Shown in pieces: positions 21,286 through 33,160 of a stretch of 64,000 nt of DNA. Numbering within the stretch: the stretch's first letter is position 1; the number at the start of each line of letters is the position of its first letter. Source of the stretch: Wurfbainia villosa (lineage: Eukaryota > Streptophyta > Magnoliopsida > Zingiberales > Zingiberaceae); the NCBI GenBank assembly GCA_025175895.1, contig CM045987.1:110783040-110847039 (forward strand). Reading direction: 5' to 3'. A program made the position numbers and the translations under genes. Under the pieces are notes generated by a model. The model was not told the DNA's origin. It ran no database searches and saw only the letters and a list, made by a program, of their open reading frames with translations.

Positions 21286-21764
21286 ATTTTGATACACCCT
21301 TCTTCTAGAAGTAGCTTCTTTCTTGACATTTAGGTTTAGTTTTAGATCATTTGCATTTATGTGTCCATGCATAGAGTATTTAGTTTCCTTTCAGCACTTA
21401 GTTGTTTATCATTTTAAGCTACCTCAATGATACTTTCAAAATTTTCTTTTTCATGATTTGCTTCCATGCCATAGATAGCTTAACTTCATTTATCCTGTGG
21501 TATTTTATTTTTAGTTGCTCTGATGGATGTTCTAGATTTACACTTGTTAGCTTTTATCTTTCACTTACACTTGACGAATATTTTGAAAGGGACAATCTAT
21601 TAAATACAGAGTTATGATTCATCCCAGTAGTCTAGTACTTTGGAATCCATAGGTGACTCTAGATTTAGCATTTTAGTTACTGGAGATGCTCAGATTGTGT
21701 AAGCTCATTTGATAAAAATCAAAATACTAGTGAGCTAAAGAGGAACAAAGTTCCTTGAAAAATA

Positions 21765-21822
21765 AAAAAGTAATAAAAAAGAGAGAGAGAGAAAAAAGGG
21801 AAAAAAAGAAAAAAAAAATAGT
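21765..21822 (+). repeat. Purine-rich low-complexity tract
   Basis: About 58 bases made almost only of A and G, including a GAGAGAGAGAGA run, in the 3' noncoding part of gypsy element J. No other function visible. Confidence 0.7.
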
Positions 21823-22232
21823 TAAAAATAGTTGTCATGAGTGGAAATGGTTAGGTGCCCCTTTGAGACAGAGTTAGGTTACTGGGGAAACACCTACTAA
21901 TTTCTCTCAATACCGAGCACGCCTTTGAGACTTTATGCTAATTCTAGGGAATGACCCTCACTTAGGGCAGGTAAGTGCCAAAACGCCGAAGACTTTAGGA
22001 AAACTATAAGATGATGACTTAACTCATTGTGGAATGAGTATCCCTTAGGAAAATTCTCTCAGCACATGTACGAAAAAGCTAACTTAGTGAACTTTCAGAA
22101 CATATCTATTTTCTTGGATTGAAAATACCACTTGATAATTTAGTTAGCATGCTAGGTATGGGAACAATGTTTTTAAATTTCATGGCACTGAGGTTTGCTT
22201 GAGGACAAACAAAGATCTAAGTCTGGGAGAAT

Positions 22233-23700
22233 TGATGTGAGCAAACCATATAGGGTTTTAGGAGTAGCTTTAGCACACATCTCATTGCATTTTGTACTTA
22301 TTTCATGCATCTTTTTCCATGTTTTACATTCATTTCCTATTTTCTAGTTCGAAGATCTACTCTTGCTGTTTTTATGTGTAGGATGACATTTTGAAGGTAA
22401 AACAATACACTTTTGGAGCCAAAGGAAGGAGAGCATTCTCTGGTCGTGTTTCTCCCAAAACACGGGCATGCCTCGGAGCAAAAGACGGTGTGCACTGGAC
22501 AATACAGAGGAGGACACGACCTGGCCATGTGAATCTCACACGGTCATTTCCAACCCTCGAAGCAAGAAATTCTGGTGCCCACACGGTCGTTTGGCACTGG
22601 GCAGATTTGACGCGATTAGGGTTTTCATGGGATTTATGGAGAGTCAACTTCACATTTATAAATAGGAAGCCACGCCCAAACCCTAGAGAGGAGGCCCGAC
22701 AACTAGGATGGCAAGAAGGTGCCCTAAAAAGCATTAGAGACTCACAACGAAGAGGAAAGAAGCGGCTAAAAGATCCCTCTTGAAGCTTCAGCACCGGGGA
22801 GAACAACCAAGACACGTAAATTGGATAGGACAAAAAGTACTCTCCTTATTTTCTCATTCTACTTGCATTGTAATTACTTTTCCTAAGATGTCTTGTGTTT
22901 ATCCATATTTGTCTATGGAGTGGATACTTAAATTCTAGGATTAGGGAGTAATTTGTGTACGTGGGCATGCTAGATCAAATAGTCATCTCTTTGATTCTAT
23001 TTGCAATTGTGTGTCTTTGAGTTCGATGAGGATTACGTCTTGTTTCTATTTATACTACACATAGGCGATACAAAGGGTGACAACCTTCATATCAAAAATC
23101 TAGGAGAACCAAGGATAGACCTTACGGTCATCCTACCTCCCGTAATTGTAGAAGATGGAATATGATAGAGTAGGATATGGAATACGATCCGCCTCTTCGT
23201 AGGGATTATTAGGGCGTCCTCGTACCCCAATAACCTATATTAGAAGAAGGCCCAAAGTAGGAGAGATTAAGTCTAGAAGGGTTAAGTGACCTTAGTGACA
23301 GAGGGCTCCCAACGGTATCAACCCCCTGAGCTTTGACGATCCGACAGGGAAACTTGGTTAGGAATAGGTAGTTCCTAGTAGAAGAAAAAGTTCATCGGGC
23401 AAATGCATGATGATCATCTCACAAGATAATAATTAGAGGTCTCAAAAGCATCTAATTGATAGCATGTCTCATGAAATAAAAGTGAAATCGAAGTCCTAGA
23501 ATCCTTTAGAGAACTTCGAACCAACCTTATCTTCCTCCAAGTGACACCATACTTGAGTTAGGACTACCGTCGGCCTCATAACCACAACTCGTAGGATTAT
23601 AACTCCAAAAAATAACATCCACTGGATAAACGATATTCGAATCTCAGTCTCGTTGGGATCGATAATCTTTTATTACATGACATCCATACACTTGCGAGCA
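22233..23700 (+). repeat. 3' LTR of gypsy element J
   Basis: Begins TGATGTGAGC right after the purine tract and ends CTTGCGAGCA, about 1468 bp with TG...CA ends. It contains CACACGGTC/CGTGT motifs at about 22445-22595. The 3' boundary is set by the start of sirevirus LTR sequence at 23701 and is accurate to perhaps ten bases. The 5' LTR is outside the window. Confidence 0.65.
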
Positions 23701-24134
23701 TTGAGCGCGAGTGCACACTTCGAGTCCTCGATGATCCTCGTAGAAGATTTGAGGTCTTCAAGAGCAGTCCAAGCAACCAAACAAGCAAGCAAAAGCAATC
23801 TTCTTTGTAAATTTTTCTTTACTTGTATTTCATTATATTTTCTTGTGTTTATCTTGTTTATTGTTGTAAAGATTGTACGAGGTTTCTCCACCTCTGGATT
23901 ATTCCGAGAAAGAGTTAATTAGTCGTGGTGTACATCACTAGAGTTCACTTGAGCTTGACCCATAGAGTAGGAACCCTAGGTTTCAAACCACGTTATATGC
24001 TTGTGTATTGCATGTGAGTGTTTGTCTTTGTTTTGAGTTTATGCTTTATTATTTCCGCTGTGCATAACAAGTTTTATAGACGAACACGAACAAAATCCAT
24101 CATACAATGAGAAAATGCTATTCACCCCCCCCCC
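23701..24134 (+). repeat. 5' LTR remnant of sirevirus H
   Basis: Aligns with the 3' third of LTRs I (9325-9715) and H (52640-53060): 'agcaaccaaacaagc', 'tttacttgtatttcatt', 'gaggtttctccacctc', 'catcactagag', and the C-run with CTAGC. The 5' part is missing because gypsy element J is inserted here and runs off to the left. Confidence 0.7.
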
Positions 24135-24484
24135 TAGCACGTCATCAACATTCCTACATCAAGTTCATCATCTCAAGAGCTTGAGGAGTCGAAAGTTGAG
24201 ATATGCTCAACATCCGAGGAAGAAGAGATCTTGGAAGTCTCCACCTCTAGGATTGAGGGGGAGGAGAAACAATCGACATTGGAACAAGAGGAAGCCTCTA
24301 CCTCCGAAAGAAATGAAGAACCTTCCCATGCAACCTCTACACATAAGGAAAGTAACTCAAGCATAGGTATTAAAAATAAAAAAACACATAACATGCTTTG
24401 AATGTAGGGAAGTAGGACATTATAAGAGCAAATGTCCATGAAAAATCAAGGAAAAGGTTAAAGTGGCACCCAAGACCAAGGTGA
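24135..24484 (+). pseudogene. gag: Sirevirus H gag fragment with first zinc knuckle
   Basis: After the LTR end there is no primer site or gag start; the DNA goes directly into an acidic gag-like stretch and then a CCHC knuckle CFECREVGHYKSKC at 24394-24435. An in-frame TGA follows it. The next residues (APKTKV) reach the insertion of element C, whose target duplication GGTGA ends at 24484. Reading resumes at 39262. The gag N terminus has been lost by deletion. Confidence 0.7.
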
Positions 24485-25725
24485 TGTTATGTTTGAGAGG
24501 TGTCCTAAGGTAATTGCCTTATGGTTGTACTATTTATTTGATAAATAAAGATTCACCATTTGAGTGCACATGTCATATGTGTTTTATTGGATCTTAAACT
24601 CATTTACTGAATGTCCGTGATACGATTCATAGCATGAGAGAACTTGTGATTGGATCACAACTAGTGAATATCTCTACATGTGTAATTATGAATGTATTGA
24701 AATAAACCCTAGTCGATGAATTGATGATTTCAGACATCATCGATTCTGGGAGACTAGCATGGGTTATACTCCTTGGTTTATCCAAGCAGCTACTCCTCAC
24801 AAGTTGGAGACATTGAGATGTCGAGAGTTAAACGTGGATGCTAGTTATGGTAAATAACTAGTTCATTGGAGTGACCTGCTATAAGACTTTACATGGTTCT
24901 CTGCATATAAGATATGTCAGTAAAGCTCTTACTGCAGCTCAAGGGTGAGTTTCCTTCGACTTAAGGTATTCAAGTCATCCTGATCATAGAGACTTATACT
25001 TTGACATCTTAGTCGATACATCTCTATGGGCGTGTGGGTACGAGATGATTGGGTATAAGTCGAAGTGCCCGAAGGTGATTGAATAGCCAAGAAAGAGTTC
25101 ACCACTCCTTGTGAGGTGATGTATACCCTATGGCCACTCGTCAAGATTGTTACTCAAAGTCTTTGGCCAAAGTATTGCATGTCAAGAGTATAGTACTCTT
25201 GGATACATGTCGAAGTGATTATAATCCACTGGACGAGAAAGTAAGACTTAGGCTAGGTGTGACGTAGTCAGCCTAGTGGGGACTGACACATAGACCATGT
25301 CATGAACCAAGTGGGTATAAGGTGAGTGAAAGGAACGAGGCACAATTCACTATAGCTGCTGAAGGGTTCAGAAATGGTTCCGAGATCAACCGTTTATTTT
25401 ATGATTAATTGGGGATCATGATATACTACTAAGTGTAACTCATGATCATTTCATAATTAATGGTTAATTTTGGCCGGCCAACATAAATTGAGAACCTATT
25501 AGGTCACACGCACTACGAATCCTTCGAAGAGACTTAAAATGAGTTTGAGAATTGAATTTTCAAGATCGAGAGAGATCGAGTTTGGTTGGACCAAATACAT
25601 GAAAAATATGGAAATATTTGTCAAGTCAAAAATGCAAATGGAGCACGTCTTAAGAAGACGAGTTGGGTCGTAAAAGGTTTAATTATAAACCAAACCCATT
25701 TGGTTTTAATTAAAAGGGTCCTCTT
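24485..25725 (+). repeat. 5' LTR of element C, first part
   Basis: Begins TGTTATGTTTGAGAGGTG and aligns with 37109-38350. It is split by element D; the last five bases CTCTT (25721-25725) are D's target duplication. Confidence 0.92.
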
Positions 25726-26794
25726 TGTTGGTGCAGGGGCACTAGATAATCGAACATGTGTTTTGATTATGGCAAAGACACAAAGTTAAGTCTACATTGT
25801 TATCTCACGAGCTAAATCAAGTGTGCAGAAAAGTGTTAAAGCTGGAGCTGAAGGCTAGCGACACCCGGAGGAAGCCGCAGTGGTCGGGCGACACTCGAGT
25901 GACTTCAGAGGGAGCCAAAGGAATCGAGTGGAAGGCCGGAAGCGAGAGCTACTATCAAGGTAAGCTCGTGTGAGTGAGAGATTGTAAGGTCATGTACTCT
26001 TTACGGGGACGATCGTAGGCGGCAATTCGACTAAGACTTCCTGTGGAAGGTCTAGGTCGAGATCGGACGGTTAGAAACCATCGTATTTATCATTTTCCGA
26101 GCTAACCTCTTATTGCAGGGAAGTGGTTAAGCCGGCAATGATCAGACATGGAATGGGCCGATCGATGATGCCCATCACCGATCGATGGGAGGCATCAGTC
26201 GACTGATGGCGACGATTCAGCTTTTACGCTAGGTCAAAACGGATAACGTTTGACGCGGCCACTTCGCGATAAAATTTGGATAACTTCATGATCCGCTGTT
26301 GCGTATTGCTATAAGGAGGCGATCCCTAGGATTTTGAATAAATTGAAGCTTCCGAAGATGCTCCTACTGCTAATGACTCTCCGAGCAGCCGAGTCATACT
26401 TGCTAAATAGCGGCGACAAGTTCAAATCTCCAACCTTCATGTCGTCGGTGGCGAAAGTTCTAAATTATTATTATTGATTTATTCCTTTTAGTGACTTTCA
26501 TTATAGCGTATGAGGGGGGTGAGAGTTGGCTTGTTGCCTCATCCTCATATATTCGGTTTTGTGATCGTTGTCTCCTACCTCCAGCGAGGAGGAGGCGTTA
26601 TAGTGCTTTGCCCTCGTCGCAGCGGTCTAGGACCGATAGGGCCTTGGAGTAGCAACCGCTGGGTTGTGAACCAAGTAAAATAAACGTGTTCATTTATTTT
26701 CCGCTGTGCTTACTTTGTGTATCGAACGAACGAAAAAGAAAAGATTTACGATCGCTATTCACCCCCCCCTCTAGCGACGCTTCTCGATCCAACA
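25726..26794 (+). repeat. 5' LTR of element D
   Basis: 1069 bp, TGTTGG...CCAACA. Both end regions are about 97-98% alike to the 3' LTR by eye. The central block about 26130-26520 is not: it has CAGTCGACTG and a weak TATAAGG (26310) where the 3' LTR has CGATCGATG-type palindromes and a good TATA box. Confidence 0.92.
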
Positions 26795-26796
26795 AT

Positions 26797-26807
26797 TGGT
26801 ATCAGAG
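26797..26807 (+). other. Primer binding site of element D
   Basis: TGGTATCAGAG two bases after the 5' LTR, complementary to initiator tRNA-Met. Confidence 0.88.
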
Positions 26808-27284
26808 CGGGGGCGCTAAGATTTGGTGAAACCACCAATCTAGCATGTTTTGGTTTTCTATTCGTATTTTTCGATTCATTTTTTTTGGTCTTTTTCCTCC
26901 CGCACTACTAATCCAAGACGAAGTCTTGGTACGTTTCTTTTGGTTGTGTGTTTGCAAGTTTTCTCTCTTGGAGTAGCCGATGGTAAAACGGCTATAACTT
27001 TTCGCACAAGTGGACTCACATAACGATCTACCTACCAAATCGAAGCTCTCTGAAAGATATACATTTCTTACCAGGGTTTACCCTCGTAACAAGCTGTTTC
27101 CAGCCCCAAAATCTAACGTTTAGTACCCTTTCGGGGACATCGAAGGTCGTAAGTTTCGAGTTTTTGTTAGTTTCTTATTCTCCTTATTTATTTCTGTTTA
27201 TTTCCTATTATTTCCCACACTACTAATCCAAGACCAAGTCTTGGAATTCTCTTTGGTTTTTATTCGTATTTTGCAAGATATTTA

Positions 27285-28814
27285 ATGGCTCACATTGAGG
27301 GGTATAGCACCACCCGACCTTCATTCTTTAATGGAAATGATTTCCGTTATTGGAAAGGTCGGATGGAGTGTTTTCTAAAAACACAAGTCGAGACTTGGAT
27401 AATAATCCAAACCGGCTTTTCTCTACCCACCAATGATCAAGGAGAGGCCTTGGATTTCAACAAGTGGACAAATGCAACCAAGAGGCAAATCGAAGCCGAT
27501 GCAAGAGCAACCCAAATATTGCAATGCGGCTTGTCCAAGGAGGAACTCAACCGCATCGGACCATTCATTAGCGCCAAAGACCTCTGGAACAAATTGATTG
27601 ATTTACACGAAGGGACGGCCGATGCTAAGGTATGTAAAAGAGATTTACTTTTAAATAAACTGTACAATCTAAAGATGCAGGATCATGAGACCGCCACCCA
27701 ACTACATGCGCGGATCCAAGATATCGTCAACGGTCTTCATTCGATCGGGCAAGCCATAGAGAACTAGGACCTTATAAGGTACGCTTTAAATGCATTCCCT
27801 AGGACTACCTTGTGGGCATCCATGGTCGATGTCTACAAGGTCTCTAAGGACCTTTCGAAGCTTAGGTTAGACGAATTATTTTCCGAGTTTGAACTTCATG
27901 AGCAAACTAACGTGGTCCGGGCCGAGAGAGGTATTGCTCTACTTGCAGGACAAAGAAGAAAGCCACCTACTAAGCAAGTAGATGAACTCGAACCCGAAGA
28001 CGAATCCGAATCCGAAGAGGAGGCCATAATAGTCAACGTTGTGCGGAGAATAGTTCGACAAGAAAGGAGGAAATTGAAGAATGAGAACCAAAAGAAAAAG
28101 GGAGCAAGGAAAGCGTTCCATGCAACTTGGAACAACAGAGAAGACATAGCTTTCATGGCGAAATCAATTGAGTCAGACACGAATACCGAACCTGAACTTG
28201 AGTCAGAACCTGAGGATGACTCGGACTACGAAGCTACCTTCAAGTCAAGCCACGGATACGCATCCGGTTCAAAAGATACCCTTAATGTGAGTCGAACTTT
28301 ATTTAATACTTTACATAATACGGTTAGATTTTTGTCTAGGAAATTAGTTAAGTCCGAGTCCAAGGTCGAGACCCTGGTTGAGGAGGTCAAACTCCTCAAA
28401 CACAAGGTCTCCCTAACCTCTTCGACTAGTCAAGTTCGAGAAGAGGACCTCAACCGTGAAAAGCTCGAAGTTGAGAACTCTCTCTTGAAAAGTCAAGTTG
28501 AAGATCTTAGGAACACATTGGAAAGGTTCACTTCGGGATCCAAAGGACTTGACCTCCTACTTGGATCTCAAAGGGCCGTGTACAACAAGGTTGGACTAGG
28601 GTTTAACTCAAACACGACTAATAGGTCGTATATGTCGATATTAAGTCGACATAGGAAACATGTCCAAGCATGGGTCCCTAAGAACATTTTGATTTCAACT
28701 CTAGGATCCAACCCGTACTGGGTTCCCAAGGACCAAATCCACTATGTGGATAGACCGAACCGATTCAACGGTCTAGGGGGAGCCAGTACAAAACATGTTT
28801 GTGCTTTAACTTAG
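27285..28814 (+). pseudogene. gag: Sirevirus gag without zinc knuckle (element D)
   Basis: One frame of about 509 codons with a single in-frame stop, TAG at 27765-27767. The N terminus MAHIEGYSTTRPSFFNGNDF and capsid region match A. The C-terminal coiled coil and YWVPKDQIHYV tail are present. Between LKNENQKKKGARKAFHATW and the preceding IVRRIVRQ-type stretch the CCHC knuckle seen in A (5086-5127) and E (about 60700-60745) is missing, an in-frame loss of about 30 codons. The rest is the best preserved gag in the window. The protein might still assemble if the stop were read through, but RNA binding by the knuckle is lost. Confidence 0.88.
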
Positions 28815-29776
28815 AAATTGCATCCTTTAACTTAGAAAGTTTGTGCTTTAAAACGTGTGAGCTCACTTAGAACACGTACATTACCAACTAAAATCCTACG
28901 AAAAGATTGAGCCTCGGGGAGCCTCTTTTCAAAAAAAAAATAACCAGTTAGACTAGGAAATAGTCTTAGGTGAGTCAAGTCATCATTTTCTTGAAAATAG
29001 CTTTGTCTAAGGAAGTGGTCGATGATCCGATAAAAGAAGGCCCCTGTGCCTTGCCACGACCTGGAAGCCATGATCTTGAAAAGGTAAACTTGACAAGCCT
29101 AGGGTCAAATCCAAATCTAACATAAAATTACTTGAACCTAAATGCACTTAATCAACTTAATTGGAAGTCATCTCACAAAAACACATAAGTATAACATGCT
29201 TGATCATATAGACATAGGTGAGATGTTAAGGATAATTGAAATATAGTTAAAACAACCTCTTCAAAATACTACTTATTTTCTCAACTATTGTACTTAACAA
29301 CTCTTAGGCCAAAGTTTAACGCCCCCTACATCTCTTATACTTCATATATTTGACTAAGGGGGAGAGCAAACTAACCCTAAAGGGTTATATTACAAACCTT
29401 TAGATTATTGGTGCAGAGGGACACACCTCGAACCAATCTATCTAATCTTGCTAGACGCATGCTTGGACTCATAGCTGATTTATCTTGATGCATGCATATA
29501 CCATATTGTTTTTAAACTCCTATTTTACATAACAAACCCCAACATTTATTTTGATTTATGGCAAAAGGGGGAGAAGAGCAAAAGTTAAGGGGGAGTAACA
29601 CAAAATTTATTTAATTTTGGACTAAAGTATCTCTTTCAAAACTCACCTAGGGTTAAGGGGGAGTTTTGGTTAAGGGGGAGTTTTTGAAAATGACATTCAT
29701 CATTTACTATACTTGGTTTATGCTTTAATTTCCCTTAACTTTGTGTTGGTTTGCCATAGATCAAAAAGGGGGAGAT
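28815..29776 (+). other. Spacer of element D between gag and 3' LTR
   Basis: No pol. 28815-29260 aligns with the gag-pol spacer of A and contains antisense ORF 28832-29071. From about 29330 there are repeated 'aagggggag' purine blocks (29354, 29588, 29657, 29673), and the polypurine tract 'aaaaagggggaga' lies just before 29777. Such repeated tracts upstream of the 3' LTR are typical of sireviruses. Confidence 0.75.
28832..29071 (-). other. Antisense ORF in the spacer of element D
   Basis: 79 codons opposite to gag. MASRSWQGTGAFFYRIIDHFLRQ is close to the antisense frames in A and E. Function unknown. Confidence 0.35.
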
Positions 29777-30849
29777 TGTTGGTGCAGGGGCACTAGATAA
29801 TCGAACCTGTGTTTTGATTATGGCAAAGACACAAAGTTAAGTCTACATTGTTATCTCACGAGCTAAATCAAGTGTGCAGAAAAGTGTTAAAGCTGGAGCT
29901 GAAGGCTAGCGACATCCGGAGGAAGCCGCAGTGGTCGGGCGACACTCGAGTGACTTCAGAGGGAGCCGAAGGAATCGAGTGGAAGGCCGGAAGCGAGAGC
30001 TACTATCGAGGTAAGCTCGTGTGAGTGAGAGATTGTAAGGTCGTGTCCTCTTTACGGGGACGATCGTAGGCAGCGATTCGACTAAGACTTCCTGTGGAAG
30101 GTCTAGGTCGAGATCGGATGGTTAGAAACCGTCGTATTTATCATTTTCCGAGCTAACCTCTTATTGCAGGGAAGTGGCCAAGTGTGATCATTGCGGACAT
30201 GGAAACGATCGATGCCCATCGCGATTGATGCCCATCGATCGTGATGGGAGGCATCATCGATCGATGGCGACGCGATTACTTTGCGCTAGGTCAAAACGGA
30301 TAACGTTTGACGCGGCCACTTCACGATAAAATTTGGACAACTTCATGATCCGTTCCGAAATAAGAGGAGACAAATTCAGAGGACAAAGTCTATAAAAGGA
30401 GGAGAGGATTCCATCTCCAAATCACATCAAGTTTATTCATCAAGTGCTCCTACAACGCCAACGCTCCAACATCATCATAACGCCGACGCGACGTCAAGTT
30501 TCGATCTTCTTCGTCGGCAGCAGAATCAAGTAATATTTTTGATATTGTATTCTTTGTTTTTCTTCATAACGAGGTGAGGTAGGCTTGTTGCCTCATCCTC
30601 ATATATTCGGTTTTGTGATCGTTGTCTCCTACCTCCAACGAGGAGGAGACGTTATAGTGCTTTGCCCTCCGTACGTGGTCTAGGACCGATAGGGCCTTGG
30701 AGTAGCAACCGCTGGGTTGTAAACCAAGTAAAATAAACGTGTTCATTTATTTTCCACTGTGCTTACTTTGCGTATCGAACAAACGAAAAAGAAAAGATTT
30801 ACGATCGCTATTCACCCTCCCCCCTCTAGCGACGCTTCTCGATCCAACA
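29777..30849 (+). repeat. 3' LTR of element D
   Basis: 1073 bp, TGTTGG...CCAACA. TATA box at 30391-30398 (TATAAAAG). Palindromic CGATCGATG-type motifs lie at about 30207-30265, where the 5' LTR has a different arrangement. Confidence 0.92.
30391..30398 (+). promoter_or_regulatory. TATA box of element D 3' LTR
   Basis: TATAAAAG in 'tctataaaaggagg', at the position equivalent to 3521 of A. The 5' LTR of the same element has only TATAAGG. Confidence 0.6.
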
Positions 30850-31764
30850 ATCTTTTGGTTAAGGGCCCAATTAGAATTAATGGATGAGATTAAGCCTTAA
30901 TAGTTATGGGCTTAGGGATTTGATCCACTAACCTATAACCCATTAGGATTAGTGCCTATATAAAGGATTATAAAGGCTAAACTTAATGAATAGAAGTCCT
31001 TAAGGCCCTCTTCTTCAACCTAGCCGAACTCTCTACCCTCTTCTTTGCCATCGGCCCTAGCAAGGCTCCCTCTTGTTTAGGTCCGACCAACTCCTCCCCA
31101 AGGAAGTGGTGAACTCTGGCCAAGTCTTCCTCAAGGTGGATTGACCATTCAGCCAAGGCTTGGAACAAAGGTTTCTTCCTTTGTGCCCTTGGTTGAACCT
31201 AGGAGAATTAGGGTTTGGTGTTCCGCAGGGCATCAAAGAAAAAAGGGTTGTTTCCACCTCTTTAGAGGTCGGCTACTTTAGGTTTTAGGGTTGTTATTGT
31301 CTCTTATTGAAGCTTCAAAAATAGCGGCTAATTTCGACACAAATCGACAACCTTATGGAGGTTGTTCGAGGACTCATTTGTGTCACAAAACGAGTCAGTG
31401 ATTGCTCTCCGATCCCCCAACCTTCTTGCTTCGTCTAGTAGCGAAGAGAAGGTCAAACTCGTGGCTTTGAGAAGTCGTCCCCTTCGAAGATTCGGCGTAG
31501 ATACGAGTAGAGATGAAGCTCCGCGAGCGTCGTACGATTGATGCCCTTCCGCCTCACTTTCATCTGAAAGGTATACCTAGAGTAAAATTTATTTTATTCT
31601 TGTTATATGTAAAATTTTATTTGACAGATATTTCCATACGTGTTGTAATCTTGCATGTGTGGGTGTGAGTGTTGTAATAATTTAGGAAATTATTATGTTT
31701 TTCTTTCGCTTCATTCGTTTGTGAAACGACAAAAGCACATCTACGCATCGGTCATAACCCAATA
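30850..31764 (+). repeat. 5' LTR of element C, second part
   Basis: Resumes after element D with ATCTT (30850-30854), the mutated copy of target CTCTT, and runs to AACCCAATA. TATA-like TATATAAAG at 30957-30965. Aligns with 38344-39260. The LTR ends in ATA and not CA in both copies. Confidence 0.9.
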
Positions 31765-31765
31765 G

Positions 31766-31778
31766 TGGTATCAGAGCC
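31766..31778 (+). other. Primer binding site of element C
   Basis: TGGTATCAGAGCC one base after the 5' LTR, complementary to initiator tRNA-Met. Confidence 0.85.
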
Positions 31779-33160
31779 TGACCGTGCTTCGACATATTCA
31801 TAAAATAGGTTTTACGAAGTCGTAGTTGGTCATAGAATTATTTTGGAAAATTTTCTATTTTGGAAATATTTTCATTTTTGGAAAGTTTTCTAATTTGTTA
31901 GAAAAAAAATCTTGATTTGAAAAATTCAGAAATAATTTTGAAAATTATATTTCTAGAAATATTTGATCAAGAAATATTAATATGGAAAATATTTCCTAAT
32001 TAATTAGATTTTCTGATAGGTATTTATTTCCTTAAATAAAGCATGTGATTAAATTGGAAATTGTTTCCTAATTTAATTATGGAATTTTGATTTATAGAAA
32101 TCAATATTCTATAACATATTGTATTTCTGGAAAATATTGACCAAATAAAATATGAAATTAAATTTGAAATTAATTCCTTATTTAATTAGAGAATCATGAT
32201 TTATGAAAATCAAGATTCTAAATCATATTTTATTTCTAATATATTTCCTAGATAAAATATAATATTAAATTCGAATTTAAATCCTTATTTAATTAAATAA
32301 TCATGATTTATGAAATATAAATTCTAAAATATATTTTATCTTTAATATATTTCCCAAATAAAGATATGAGATTAAATTTGAAAATTATTTCCTAATTTAA
32401 TCAAAGGAATGTTGATTTATGGAAATCAAATTCCTAAACATATTTTAATTCCAAAATAATATAATGACAACTATGACATAATTATGTCATATCATATGCC
32501 ATGATTAGATGCATTTTGTCATGCGTGTGTTGTAACATGTCATCATATATGTCATGTGTGCAATGTCATATAGGTAAAACATATGCATGAGGATGAGACA
32601 TAAAATCCTTATACAAATTTTAAAGCTTACACCTACCGTTAATATGGTAAGAACCATAGTCTAATTCCATGTTTGAGTTGTTGGCCCAAGTCAATCTCAA
32701 CTTGAAATTAGATATGTTCGAACCATAGAGATACGATCTCATGATTAACGGATTGGCTTTAACTTGAAGCATTAGCTTGTTGACCTAACGCTAATGTCAA
32801 TGTGGATAGAGGTGAAGTTGGGTGATATACATTTGATGTATATTTGTTAATGTGTTAACAACTCGATGTTTATGCGAACATTCAAATAGTTGATAGCATA
32901 ATGTAATAATTACATATACACGATATGTAATCAGTATACTTGATACCAACCACTATAGCTAAGAATGGCTTATTGGCCTAATGTCAAGGTTGTTCTTATC
33001 TATAGTGGATATTAACCCACTCGGAGAAAAACCTACAATCTCCCGAATTCAAAGTAAGGGCTCTTGAATTCGAAAAGTGAGTGGGAGCCTAAGATCTAAA
33101 TTGTTTACAAATCAAATCATCTCTCTCACATTCAGGATTTTGTATTTCTAGGTTAATCAT
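31779..33160 (+). other. AT-rich leader of element C
   Basis: No gene. 31850-32460 consists of diverged repeats alternating 'attaaatttgaaattaattcc', 'atttatgaaaatcaag' and 'aaatattttattt' type blocks. 32620-33060 aligns with the leader of B, but the TTGTTGGACTCACTCCAAG motif is replaced by 'gttgttggcccaag' and related sequence. Confidence 0.7.

Larger units (their letters stand above)
19276..22232 (+). mobile_element. Gypsy element J, Athila-like 3' internal region
   Basis: Continues gypsy DNA after element B: a leader with CACACGG/CGTGTG repeats (19440-19615), an ORF1-like pseudogene, then noncoding DNA. Just before 22233 it has the gypsy signature 'tttgcttgaggacaaacaaagatctaag' with a purine tract 'tctgggagaat', which primes plus-strand synthesis in Athila/Tat elements. 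Confidence 0.7.
25726..30849 (+). mobile_element. Sirevirus D, gag-only element nested in C
   Basis: 5.12 kb with LTRs 25726-26794 and 29777-30849, primer site, a gag gene and a short spacer, but no protease, integrase, reverse transcriptase or RNase H. It splits the 5' LTR of C between CTCTT and ATCTT (one mismatch). The uninterrupted 3' LTR of C reads 'gagtcctcttttggttaagg' at 38335-38354. Being inside C, D is younger than C. LTR family as in F (TGTTGGTGCAGGGGCAC). Confidence 0.92.

Noticed and set aside
22372..22833. 153-codon ORF inside the gypsy 3' LTR
   Set aside because: It lies antisense within a noncoding LTR with no known domain.
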